Positions 23,218 through 33,695 of a stretch of 64,000 nucleotides of DNA are shown here, piece by piece. Source of the DNA: Lactarius indigo (taxonomy: Eukaryota; Basidiomycota; Agaricomycetes; Russulales; Russulaceae). The first letter of the stretch is position 1, and the number at the start of each line of letters is the position of its first letter. The stretch is taken from positions 1,426,001-1,490,000 of the forward strand of contig JAFKAC010000001.1 in assembly GCA_025766275.1 (NCBI GenBank), given 5' to 3'. Both the position numbers and the translations under genes were made by a program. The notes under the pieces are model-generated. The model searched no databases. It was given only the letters and a program-made list of their open reading frames with translations, and was not told the origin of the DNA.

Positions 23218-23640
23218 GTCCCCCTGGACCGTCGCACCTACCTACACCGCGAAATCAAGTCTGCCACCAATACCCCTCCCAACCGCCGACGCTGAGGGCT
23301 CAACGACGGGCCGCGTGCACAAGAGCGTCAACTACGCCGAGCCAAAGCTCAACACGTGCGTTATCCCATTACACCCCTCAGCTCTCCTGACTCCTTATAA
23401 CAGAAGATGCGCAAACCTGACCCGTAACCGCGCCCGCAGACATCCCCACAGTCACGGAGCGGCGGCGTAAATCGCACCCGTGCCTGCCTGTGGACGACGA
23501 TGAGGAGAGCGATGGCGCACAGGCGGACGAGGAGCCCCTCGCGGGATCGAGGGTGCGTGCGGGCCTGGCGAACGTCGATGCGCGTCGGCGGAGCGCGGTA
23601 GTCACCGCCTCGCGGTGGTCTCTCCCTGTCGCAAGCCAGG
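23218..23640 (+). pseudogene. Captured C-terminal fragment of shugoshin (SGO)
   Basis: The frame gives SSPWTVAPTYTAKSSLPP and then GRVHKSVNYAEPKLNT, which fits the short conserved Shugoshin C-terminal motif (basic residues, then V-Y-EP-L-K-R). A GTGCGT donor follows near 23354 and an acceptor near 23403. The next bases read KMRKPDP, completing the motif, but in a frame that does not join cleanly and ends in TAA. Downstream, HPCLPVDDDEESDGAQADEE and NVDARRRSAVV resemble an acidic tail. Shugoshin protects centromeric cohesin. The identification rests mainly on one short motif, so confidence is moderate. Confidence 0.55.
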
Positions 23641-23859
23641 TATGTCTCGCAAGCTTCCGGTCACCTTCGCCGCCGTTGCTAATGGCGCTCCCGATACCTC
23701 GACACTGTCCGCGGGTCACGCAAGCTATCACGTCGCCATCACATCCGATCCTCATTAGACATTCCCTACAACACAGCATCAGGGTACACACAAGCCACCA
23801 CGACCGCATGTGTCTAATAATTATTGTGCGTAGTTTGATGGGAGATTAATAAAAGGGGA

Positions 23860-24205
23860 TTAGAATATAAGACGAAAATAATAATAGTTTGAATATCGGT
23901 AAGAGAATAAGAAGGAAGATAAGACGGGCAATAAGAAAGAAGATAATTACAGTATTCTTATAATGTATATTATATTTATAATGTCTATTATAATCTTATT
24001 GTGATTTATAATCAGGCGATCGATCTGGTAATACCGCGTGTTCCTTTTAATAAATTCCGAGGTCTTATGATTGATTATAGTGCAACTGACAGATCTGACA
24101 AGCGAATTATAAAGTTGTTTATAAGAACTCACGATCTCTTAGATGAGTTATAAGGTTTGGGTGACATTATATCACATTATGTCATTATAATTTATTATAA
24201 ACCGC
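23860..24205. repeat. Right subterminal TTATAAT-rich array
   Basis: Dense TTATAAT, ATTATAA and CTTATAA motifs in both orientations mirror the left end of the element. The ORF at 23947-24132 is composed of this repeat and is not a gene. Confidence 0.6.
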
Positions 24206-24207
24206 CG

Positions 24208-24223
24208 CCCGAATTTTGCGACA
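24208..24223 (-). repeat. Right terminal inverted repeat of Plavaka element
   Basis: CCCGAATTTTGCGACA; reverse complement of the left end with two mismatches in 16 bases. Confidence 0.85.
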
Positions 24224-24923
24224 AGTACCAATCATACTTCAAGTTAGTCGGCCGTTCCAGCGTCATTACGCACACGCCCGCTCTTCAGTCACGCTACAAT
24301 TGCCACATTTGCCAGTGTAAATGATTTCTGGAATTGAGCTGGGCTTACTTCGTCCTCAGCGCCTGTCGTGAGAAGTTATGCAATTATGCCACTTACACGC
24401 ATGCCCGGGCCCTACTATATCTGGCATCGCTTGCTGCTGACCGTGACTCTACTGTGACTGTATATTGCACAAAATTCGCCAGTGAACAACTGGGAAGTTA
24501 TGCCCCTCTATGTCTGCTTTAACACTCACGCTGCGAACACGCTGCCCATCGGAACGTTAACTTTACACTGACCGTAAAGAACAATTGGGGGGCAGAGATC
24601 GTTAAACTCCGCACTCTGCCTTCTTATGCTAGGAGGTCCAAGAGGAGGGCTGCGGATAAACGTTGTTTTACGGTGGTTGCGGGCATTGTGACATTCAAGG
24701 CAGGCGATTCTGCTCACGCAGAAGTGCGACATCAGGTAAGGTCGCTTGCTGTCACTATCGCTAGCGGTGTTTCTTGGCTGACAGGTTTATGGGTATTGCA
24801 GCTCCGTTAGTCTAATCTGTCGATGGCCGGAGGTGCGGCGTTCATCTTATAAGTTTCCTCTCCGAGTTTGTCGAATGGCCATCTCTCCGTAGTATCCCTC
24901 GTCACATTCTTTGACCCTCAGAA
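24224..24923. other. 5' flank of DUF6535 copy 2
   Basis: From about 24260 the sequence parallels 4230-4913, including CTCCGCACTCTG, GGTTGCGGGCATTGTGAC and CATCTTATAAG followed by CTTTGACCCTCAGAAATGGC at the start codon. No separate gene is seen. Confidence 0.55.
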
Positions 24924-27122
24924 ATGGCTTTACCCAGCACGGATGTGTATATCGATATCCAAGATCGCCCCACGAATGAGCGTCAGCCTGCAGTTTCTCC
25001 AGGCATTCAACCTCCGGATCCCGTAGACTCTCGATTTCAGACCGCAGCTACTACCAATCACCGTGGGGATCCCGGCGCTCCCGTACTGCAACCTGCGGAT
25101 AACTGTGACACAGAGGCCCAGCGGGGTACGTTAGTTCGCTGTTCCATGGGCTGTGTTCTCATTCGCGTTCCAGGCGAGAACTATGGAGACTCTTCTGGCA
25201 GGTCATGGATGATGTACCTCTCTGAGGCCGAGAAGGAGGATAAAGAGATAACTGAAAACTGGAAGGGGGATACAGAGGGAATCCTCGTGTTTGTGAGTAC
25301 TCGCTCCTCTTCTGCATTTACTCCACCTAATGCATAAATCGAAGACTGGTCTGTTCTCGGCCACCGTTGCGTCCTTCATCATCGAAAGCTATAAGCAGCT
25401 ATCTCTCGATTCCAGCGTTACGACCAATGCGCTCCTTACCCAAATATCTCAACAACTCGCCAACGCCTCCACCGGGACACATCTTGCGGGCGTTGCAGCG
25501 CAAAATAACCAGTCGTTCAAGCCAACAGCCTCCGCTGTCAGGGTCAACGTGATGTGGTTCCTCGGTTTGATCCTCAGCTTAACTTGCGCGCTCTCGGCAA
25601 CATTGATGCAGCAATGGGCCCGACGATATCAGGAACTCGCGCGGCGTCGCGGCGCACCCCACAAGCGTGCACGTGGGCGAGCGTAATGGCATAACAAGAT
25701 TCAAAATGAGCCGAGCCATCGAGGCAATGCCCGCGCTCCTACACCTATCGGTCTTCCTCTTCTTCACGGGTCTCATCGACTTTCTTATTCCTATCAACAC
25801 TACCGTCGCATACCTCACTCTCGGTTTGATCGCGGTGTTCGCTGCTGCGTACGCAGTTTTGACGATTTTACCAAACTTATACCTCGACTGCCCGTATCGC
25901 ACCCCAGTGTCCGGAATCACATGGCGTTTATCCGAATTTTCCGTTCTCAAAATCCTTTTAGCCATCCGAGTGGTTGAGGGTCTATTTCACGGACCTTTGT
26001 TGTCCCTATGGCACTGGACTCAGAGGAACCAGCGAGTGACAGGGCCTCCTGGTCCTACCAACTGGAGGGATGCGCTCGACGATCAGGTCGAGGTACATCG
26101 CAGAAGGCTTTCGGATGGTCTGCGGAAAAGTGTCGAGCTTAGCGCTACTGACGCCCCGCCGACTGTGGATAAAGATGCGCTTGAATGGACACTCACAACC
26201 CTCGATGAAGACAAGGAGATTGAGGACTTTGCCGAACGCGTACCAGGGTTTTTCGACTCCCGTGCTGTCCCGGATCCGACCTCGGCAATCCTTCCCCTGG
26301 TGTCCGACCAGTCAACGACCGAACCCATCCTTGGATCCCGTCTCCGCGACCTCCTCAAGACGTGCATACCAGGGACCTCACCTCTCACCGAAGAAAAGCG
26401 CAGGAGACGTCTGCGGGTGTCTGAAGAGCCTGTGGTATTACGGAAAGGCGTACAATCAGCCGGAGAACCCGGATCCCTTACCCTCCTACGTCCGCGTCGT
26501 TTTCGCCAACCCCGAGATGACTCGTCGATTTCAGGCGGAAGAGGACCCCGCTGTGCGTGTCATAGGACGTTGCTTTGGGGCTTTGGTCCCAAAGAAGCTT
26601 TCGGAGGACCTCAACTCGCACAATACCCCAGGTGTTCGATTCAGCGAAGGGGTGCTTGCGTGCCTATCGGCTATCCTTGGCACCGAGAGTAGCGAGGTGA
26701 TGTCTTGGCTTGGCAAGCCCGGTGCTATCGAACTTGCGAACATCGTTTCCCTCATGTCGGCAGACGCTGACTCATTGGTCGGTGACAAAATGCCATCGGA
26801 TGTGCTGGATGTATTCAAAAAGACGCTTAACATGCTCTCTCAGACTCTTCTTGACAATTTCCGCGCTGACCTGCCCCTACCTCAGACCCAGATCGCACAG
26901 TTCTACGAGATATATTCCAAGGTCCCCAATTGGCTCAAAGATGAGCTGCAACAGATATCGGACAAGCTGGCAACGGGGATTGTGATGTTTCCCGAACCTC
27001 AACTTGCACATGGGTCGTCGTGGACTAATATTTCTCATGTGTCGCAGCAATCGCGCGAGAACACAGTGCGGGTTGGAGGGGCACCAGATAGCGGTATTGG
27101 CGATGGTTTTGTTCAGACGTAA
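24924..27122 (+). pseudogene. DUF6535 family gene, copy 2 (frameshifted)
   Basis: Exons 1 (24924-25125) and 2 (25174-25292) and the start of exon 3 (25345) keep the splice pattern of copies 1 and 3. Relative to copy 1, an 8-bp deletion near 25684 removes part of the YIFDG codons and creates a stop (RARGRA*). The correct frame resumes at GITRFKMSRAIEAMP. Near 26424 a second deletion of 2 bases, compared with copy 3, shifts the frame again, and the C-terminal half continues from CLKSLWYYGKAYNQPEN. The usual stop is also lost, so the last frame runs through former 3' flank to 27122. Two frameshifts make this a pseudogene unless there are sequence errors. Confidence 0.8.
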
Positions 27123-27347
27123 CTGAAGGAAGGCGGGTTTCTTATGTACCGTGTCCCCGGGCCGTGACTCGGAACTGCTGCAACGCAGGCGCCATTCCCT
27201 GTAATTTACCACGACGTGTTTCTCAGGGCGGACGCGCCCTTTCACCTCGTCCGCGGGCCACGTTTCCATATAGTCTAATGTTATCTCCATGTTCGCCGCG
27301 TTGTCAACTCGATGCAGTAGCCCTCGTCGCATTCTTTGACCCCAGAA

Positions 27348-29455
27348 ATGACTTCACCCAGTTCACACGTGTATATCGGCGTTCGACCCTTGGTTCAACC
27401 CCACCTCATTACTGAGCCTCAGCCTGAAATTCATCCAATTATTCAACCCACGGATCCGGCGGATCCTCAGTTTCAAACCACTACTACTACGAACCACCGT
27501 GGGGATGCTCCTACACCGCAACCTGAGGATTACCGTGACACGGACGCTCAGTGGGGTATGTTAGTCTGACGCGTCGAAGGCTGTATACTCACTCGCGTAG
27601 TTGAAAACTACGGAGACTCTTCTGGTAGATTGTGGATGATGTATCTCACTAAGGCCGAGAAGGAGGATAAAGAGATAACCGAGGGTTGGAAGGGGGAAGC
27701 AGACGGAATCCTTGTGTTTGTGAGTGCTCATCTCTCCGTCATCTACTCCATCTAATGCACATGTTGAAGACTGGTCTGTTCTCTGCAACTGTTGCTGCCT
27801 TCATCATCGAAAGTTACAAGCAGCTAACTCCCGATTCCGGCGTTACAACCAATGCACTCCTTACTCAAATATCTCAACAACTGGTCAATATCTCCAACTT
27901 TAACGGGTCACCTCTCGCGAGCATTACAGCGCAGAGCAGCCAGCCATTCAAGCCAACAGCTTCTGCAGTCAGGGTCAACGTGTTGTGGTTCCTCAGCTTG
28001 GCGATCAGCTTGAATTGCGCGCTTTCCGCGACGCTAATGCAACAATGGGCCCGACAGTATCGAGAACTCACGCAGCCCCGCGGTGTACCTCACAAGAGCG
28101 GGCACATACGAGCATTTATATTTGATGGCTTGCTTAGATTCGGGACTCTAGCACGAGCCGTCACGCCGATCACCAGGCTCCTGCATATATCCGTCTTCCT
28201 CTTTTTCGCCGGTCTCGTTGAGTTCCTTTTTCCAATCTACGCGACGGTCGCGTTCACCACCCTCGGCTGCATCTCAATGTTCGCTCTCCCATACGCAGTT
28301 TTGACGATTTTACCAAACTTTTACCTCAATTGTCCGTATGGCACACCACTATCTGGAGTCACATGGCGTTTGTCCCAGTTCACCGTCCTTGGAATCCTTC
28401 TGGCCATCCGAGGTGTTGAGGGCCTATTTCATCGACCTTTGTCGACTTTATGGCGTTGGACCCACTGGCAAGTTCCGGAGCCTCTTGGTCCTACCAAGTG
28501 GAGGGAGATGCTCGACTATCAAGTTGCGATGCATTACAGATGGCTTTGGGACGGCCTACAAACGAGTGTCGAACTCGGTGCAGCTGGCGCTCCGCCAACG
28601 GTGGACGCGCACGCACTTGAATGTACACTCACAGCTCTCCACCATAACGAGGAGATCGAGGACTTTGCAGAAAGCGTACCGGGATTTTTCGACTCCCGTG
28701 CCGTCCCGGATCCGACCTCGGCAATCCTTCCCCTGATGTCTGACCAACCAAAGACCGAACCCATTCTTGGATCCCGTCTCTACAATCTCCTCAAGACGTG
28801 TATACCTGGGACCTCTCCCCTTGCCGAAGAGAAGCGCAAAAACCGTCTGCGGATATGTCTGAAGAGTCTGTGGTATTGCGGGAGGGCGTACAATCAGCCG
28901 GAGAACCCGGAGCCCTTACCTTCTTACGTCCGCGCCGTCTTCGCTAGCCCCGAGATGACTCATCGAATTCAGGCGGAAGAGGACCTCGCTGCGCGTATCA
29001 TAGGACGTTGTTTTGGGGCGTTGGTTGCAAAGAAGCTTTCAGCCGACATCAACTTGCGCCGTGTTCGAATCAACGACGAGATACTTGGGTGCCTATCGGC
29101 TATCCTTGGCGCCGACAACCGCGAGGTGATGTTTTTGCTTGGTCAACCTGACGCCATCGAACTCGCAAACATCGTTTCGCTCATGTTGGTTGCTGATTCA
29201 TCGGTTGGCGATACAATGCCGCCCGATGTCCTGGATGTTTTCAAACAGACGCTCCGCATACTCTCTCAGACCCTTATTAGCAAGGGCCAAGCCGACCTGC
29301 CCCTACCTCAAATTGTACAGTTCCACGAGATATATTTCAAGGTTCCCGACTGGCTCAAAGGAGAGCTGCAGCAGATATTGTATAGACTACCGATATGCTC
29401 ATCGTACACGCCAGGGCGGATTGTGGCGTATCCTCATCCAGGCTTCGTGGAGTAA
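27348..29455 (+). CDS. DUF6535 domain membrane protein, copy 3 (intact)
   Basis: Exons 27348-27555, 27601-27719 and 27770-29455 join in frame to give 670 aa, with the same intron positions and phases as copy 1. The DUF6535 core reads ENYGDSSGRLWMMYL, then GILVF joined by splicing to TGLFSATVAAFIIESYK. Hydrophobic segments lie at WFLSLAISLNCALSATL and LLHISVFLFFAGLVEFLF, and then through FTTLGCISMFALPYAVLTI. The glycine of the first exon junction is changed to V (GTATGT donor, TAG acceptor), a mild change. The gene lies 225 bases downstream of copy 2 in the same orientation, a tandem duplication. Function is unknown for the family. Confidence 0.85.
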
Positions 29456-30039
29456 TCTTTCTCATGGGTCACAGCGATCGCGTGAGAACCAGGTGAGGAT
29501 CGGAGGCACGAGATAGCTGAATTGGCCTGGGCAATTCCCAGTGGCTTGGTTTACACGTAAGCGAAGCGAATTCCTTTTGTACGATCGTGTTCCATGGGCC
29601 GCTGCAATGTCATTCCCTGTAATTTATCACACGTGTTTCGTTTTTCGGGGTGGACGTGACCCTATCACCTCATCTGCAAATCACGCTTCCATACCGGTCC
29701 CACTGGACATACTGTACATAATAGCTTGGCTGTCACAATCGGGGAAGTTGGCAACTCTTGTTATCACACACGAGGCTCGATTCTGTGCGTACCCTCCAAA
29801 ATCTGGGCTTGATTTAATCATGCCATACATCATTACGCCATGTACCATACCCTGGTGTCGTAAAAATACGACCACCAGTTGAACATGACGCCAGGCTTGG
29901 TATCATTCATGGAATTTCAATGTCACGGGTCTTGATATGGGCGGGACTCGGACGTAGATAGGCGCCACCCGTCCATGACGACGACGGATCATATACAGCT
30001 TTAACTTCCAAAGGTAGGACAGGACCAGGACCTTCGCAA
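29456..30039. other. 3' flank of DUF6535 copy 3
   Basis: The first 250 bases resemble the 3' flank of copies 1 and 2 (CTCATGGGTCACAG, then GAGAACCAGG, and AATTTATCACACGTGTTTC). Nothing coding is recognised in the remainder. Confidence 0.5.
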
Positions 30040-30330
30040 CGCCTAGTGGTTACTAGTAGACGTACTACAGCGTGTTGCGTCACATAATCCATCAATAGCT
30101 GACCTACGGCGGGTCGCTACGGCGTAGGCAGATGGGGGACCTTGCGAAGGAGGGTACGTTTCAGCCACAATGGAACAGACCAACTTGAAGGAAGCGCATA
30201 GATTCACAGTGCCAAGTGCGCACATGCAAATGCGTACAAGCTCCTGGGACCGCCGGCTTGCGACTTTGACACCAAAAAAAAAAAAATCGCGAATCCGAAA
30301 CGTCGTCACGCTTCAGCGCTTCAGCTTCGG
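30040..30330 (-). repeat. Relic of Atg22-like 3' flank
   Basis: TGCGTCACATAATCCATCAA matches the sequence near 44774. GGAAGCGCATA, then ACACC with a 13-A run, then TCGCGAATC and AAACGTCGTCACG match the flank just left of the Atg22 copies at 7763-7900, 31060-31160 and 44890-44980. The coding exons that should follow are absent. Sequence similar to an ABC 3' end follows instead. Confidence 0.5.
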
Positions 30331-30389
30331 GACTTAGATCTATTCAAAAACCGACGAGCTGTGAGCGTGTGGATAAGTGAATGAGAGGA

Positions 30390-30660
30390 GCCAACGCCTG
30401 AGCATACCGCCCTGGTGGTGCGTTGGCCAGGAGGCCCTTGTCCTCTGCTTTCATCGAAAAATGTAGTTGAGTTAAATCGGTGCGACGATCCTTGATGGGT
30501 TCCGATCCGATGTTCTCGCGTCCCTGAGGGAATTCGGCAGCTTGTAATCTATGCCGTACCGACTCTTTTTTTTTTTTTTTTAACAAATGCCGTACCGACT
30601 CGGAGGTCGAGCATCGCGCGGGATGTCACCATACGGAGCGAATCCACAAGGACAAACGAA
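30390..30660 (+). repeat. Second relic of ABC-transporter 3' end
   Basis: ACGCCTGAGCATACCGCCC matches ACGCCTAAGCACGCCGCCC at the ABC stop codon (44378 onward). GTTCTCGCGTCCCTGAGG matches GTTCTCGCGTTCCCGAAGG. The relic is interrupted by the poly-T insertion described separately. Confidence 0.5.
30551..30601 (-). repeat. Poly(A) insertion flanked by a 15-bp target duplication
   Basis: ATGCCGTACCGACTC occurs at 30551-30565 and again at 30587-30601. Between the two copies lie 16 T and AACAA. A homopolymer flanked by a long direct repeat is the footprint left by target-primed reverse transcription of a nearly fully 5'-truncated RNA. Confidence 0.6.
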
Positions 30661-30746
30661 TTGAATCCCCATTATATTTGCGGCAGGGGGGCGTTTGATG
30701 GTACAAGGCAATTTTTGTCTTGTAGCCTCGGCTGTAACTTTTGAGT

Positions 30747-30960
30747 TGGTCGCAGAATTCTAGAGTGATTTACAGATGAACGGCTTGAACCAGTTGATGA
30801 TAATAGCGATTCTTACTTATGCTTATGACAGCCATTTTCAAGTAATTACAAGCATTATTTTGTCTGTATAAAGGTCTTGAAATTAGCTATCCAAACTATA
30901 AATTATTATAAGACAAGGATTCGAGCTTATAATAATATCGATAAGACTTTACAACCCTCT
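30747..30960. mobile_element. Possible Plavaka end relic
   Basis: TGGTCGCAGAATTC at 30747 resembles the Plavaka end TGTCGCAAAATTC, with one extra base and one mismatch. It is followed by TTATAAT-type motifs (ATTATTATAAG, CTTATAATAATAT, ATAAGACTT) as in the subterminal arrays. The opposite end is not recognised. Confidence 0.35.
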
Positions 30961-31252
30961 TCCGGAACCTGGACACCGAACAGGCCTTTACGGTATAGTA
31001 GTACCCATAAAGAATTGGGCCACGGCCGAAATGAGGCAGATCAACACTTGAGACCAAATTGAAAGGAAGCGCATATATTCACACGTACGACGCATCGGCT
31101 CTGAAGGCAAAAAAAAAAAAAAAAACATTTCGCCATACATCCTCAACACCGTTATGTCGCCCTTCAGCCCCGGCTTCGGGTTCAAATGGTCAGAACGAAT
31201 GAGGTTAAACAGACGAATGAATCACCGTGGTGCGCGGCGGTCTACCCACCAA

Positions 31253-33695
31253 CTAGATTCGAGTCTTCTCATCATCGCTCTTGTCCTTGCCCTTTGACAA
31301 TCCGTTGTCCTTTTCGTCCGAATATATCGCACAGACGCTGGTACTCGTTCCTCGCTGCTCCGCGGCCCACTGCGCCGCAGCGTACCTCCCTTTCGGTACG
31401 TCTACGCCAAACCACACCACGAGGCACCCAAGAGCGCTGAGAACGAACAGGACTGGGAAAGCCTTCCAGTTGTTTCCTTTTTTGTCGACTACCGCCTGGA
31501 TCACATTTGGTCCAATCATTGCCGCCGAGCGATTCGATAGTCCAAATAAACCGAAAAACTGTTTTTTGAAATGAGCAGATGGCGGTTGTGACAGTGAAAG
31601 TAAGAGGTTACGCGCACCATATACTCGAACCCGGGAGGCGAGAGCTCACCCATCATCGTCTGCGAGATAGAGAAGTTTGGTCCCACCACGAGTCCGTACA
31701 CAACGCTGTACATCCAGAACTCCCAAGCATTGTGAAACCTGCAGCGTATACACACGTCATCGCTCAACGGGAAGGAAGGATAGGTCAGGTCTCACCCAAA
31801 CTTGTCTGTCCAGATACCGATCATTCCCCAAGCCGGGATCAGGGTTTCCAGAATGCACACCGTAAGGAACTAAACCCTCCAATCTGTAAGTGAGCATAGA
31901 GTGATAGTGACCATCGTACCATCATTTTAATATCGATTTTCCAGTGACGTTGTATGTACCAAGAGGCAACAACACTCGCGGCACAGGTGACCACCTGTAC
32001 AAGGTTAAGATATGTGTTCTGCAGAAATGAGAACGTGAATTGTTCGTTTTGGCAGATCGCCACCAGCGTGAGAGTCGTTCCCAAACCCTGTATGCGCCAC
32101 CGAGTCAGTGTTATTCTGATGAGCTATAACGACGGCACCCACATCGGAGATGAGAAAGAGGGAGAACAGATAAACGAATGTGTCTGGTAGCTTCCTGTAC
32201 TGCTTCAAAGCGACAAAGATCTAATTTGGAGTTAGAAAGCTGAGCTAGGTAACAAACAACCAAAATATTTTGCGGACCTGCTTCCAGCCTATTGTGAGGT
32301 AGCTTTCTCCTTTCGGAAGCTTTGGCCCAGGTCGAGGTTGTTGGAATATGACTGGTTGTTCACGTGTTAGTGTTCTAGGCCACAAGCCGAGGGTTCTAGA
32401 GATGCAGTACGCACACCACCAAATACCAAATAGGACCCAACATCCGGTTGTCCTGTGTTGAAAAGGCACCGTCAATGTTCAAAGCTTATACAGACCGACA
32501 AAACCTCACAAGACGATAACATAGTTATCAACCTTCGGATTGTCGCTGAGGGGGAGCAGCAGTGACAAGTTGAGCAACAACGCAACGACATCGCCGAGGA
32601 AACGCCAAGTCTACTGTATTGTGTCATCGATATCAGGATACTAAGTTAGCGAACGCACCATGCCAGCACTACTGATCTTGCTCTTTTCAACGCTTTTCTC
32701 CTTTTCATAAGCTTCCACAGACAACTCTCCTTGTTCATGGCGCGTCCTGAGCTGATGTGAGTGGGGTGTATTGCGAGCCAGTTGCGGGAAAAGGGCCGCA
32801 AAAAATGCAATGACGATGCCTCTTGAAGTGAAGCTGATCATGTACAATGCCATTGCAGCACCCCATTTGCTTGGTGCTGGTAGTAGACGTGAATTTGGGG
32901 AACACCTCAGAGGGCATTACATTTCACTGGCAAATGCCGTGACTCACATGTCAGACTCATGCTTGCGAACTGGGCAACCCAACATATAGCGGTGGAAACA
33001 AGGAGCAGCCACCTGCCAAACATTCGATAGTCAGCAACCGGCCCGATGGTCGTAAAGACCAATGTCATGATCTGAGACGAGGTAAATATATCGTCGTGAC
33101 GGATTGCGAACCGAAAAAAATTAATCGACGTACTGCAAAGCTCACTCCGTTTGCAACCAAGACGATGGAGTTCACTGCCTTAGTCCCGCTTCCCCAGGGC
33201 AAGACGCATTTCCCAGATGCTCCCTTATCCAGACAGGACGAGCCTGGACCACGAACTGGATCATACCCAGCGGCGGTGGCTAGTCCTTGAAAGAGCGTCA
33301 GAGAGTAACCTATAACAAGTGACCAAAGCAGTGGTCCCATTTAGGTGAGCACAATAGGGACATTGTGAACGACTCGCCCTGGGGTCCAAGTCCCTGTTTT
33401 GCATACACACGTCGAACATTTAGCACTAGGGTACTGTGTTCTGAATAACGAAGGAAACGTACGTTATTCCCGAAGTGATACACTGAAAAGAGATTGTTAA
33501 TGATACTACAAAAAACAAGATATAAGTATACACACGATAGTAACTCCAGAGCTCTCGTCGAGTTACGACTGGCTCGCTGTGGCTCGGTACAGCAACAGGC
33601 GAAACCTGGGCAAACTCAGAGGCAAACTCATCCTTCCGGATCTCGGGGTGGGCGAGCTCTGGGACAGGCGTCGCCTCAAGTACGGGGTGCGACAT
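31253..33695 (-). CDS. Atg22-like vacuolar transporter, copy 2
   Basis: Second Atg22-family gene, with the same exon plan as copy 1. ATG at 33695 (MSHPVLEATPVPELAHPEIR), TRRELWSYY, then a 20-nt microexon at 33463-33482 (LYHFGNN across its junctions). Downstream blocks are SLTLFQGLATAAGYDPVRGP, CVLPWGSGTKAVNSIVLVAN, FPQLARNTPHSHQLRTRHEQ, LLLPLSDNPKVDNYVIVL, FQQPRPGPKLPKGESYLTIG, RHWKIDIKMMV, FHNAWEFWMYSVVYGL, SQTMMGELSPPGFEYM, MIGPNVIQAVVDKKGNNWKA and VPKGRYAAAQWAAEQRG, ending at 31253. I saw no disabling change in the exons I followed. The product is expected to be a 10-12 helix vacuolar membrane protein exporting amino acids. Substrate is inferred from yeast Atg22 only. Confidence 0.78.

Larger units (their letters stand above)
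14106..24223 (-). mobile_element. Plavaka-type DNA transposon (10.1 kb) with captured gene fragments
   Basis: The ends are inverted repeats. TGTCGCAAAATCCCGG at 14106-14121 pairs with the reverse complement of 24208-24223 (TGTCGCAAAATTCGGG), 14 of 16 identical. Both ends carry arrays of TTATAAT/ATTATAA motifs, the usual subterminal pattern of CACTA-like elements. Inside are a Plavaka transposase on the minus strand (16492-20254), an intact 459-aa accessory gene on the plus strand (21156-22759) and several decayed gene pieces. Only AG is shared by the immediate flanks (TACAG on the left, AGTAC on the right), so no clear target-site duplication is visible. Boundaries rest on the inverted repeats. 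Membership in the Plavaka group rests on the transposase. Confidence 0.85.

Noticed and set aside
14106..24223. TET/JBP dioxygenase cargo, as known from some fungal DNA transposons
   Set aside because: I looked for dioxygenase-like His/Asp motifs in the accessory gene and fragments and found none.
14101..24228. Target-site duplication of the Plavaka element
   Set aside because: Flanks are TACAG and AGTAC. Only a 2-base AG match is possible, too short to claim.
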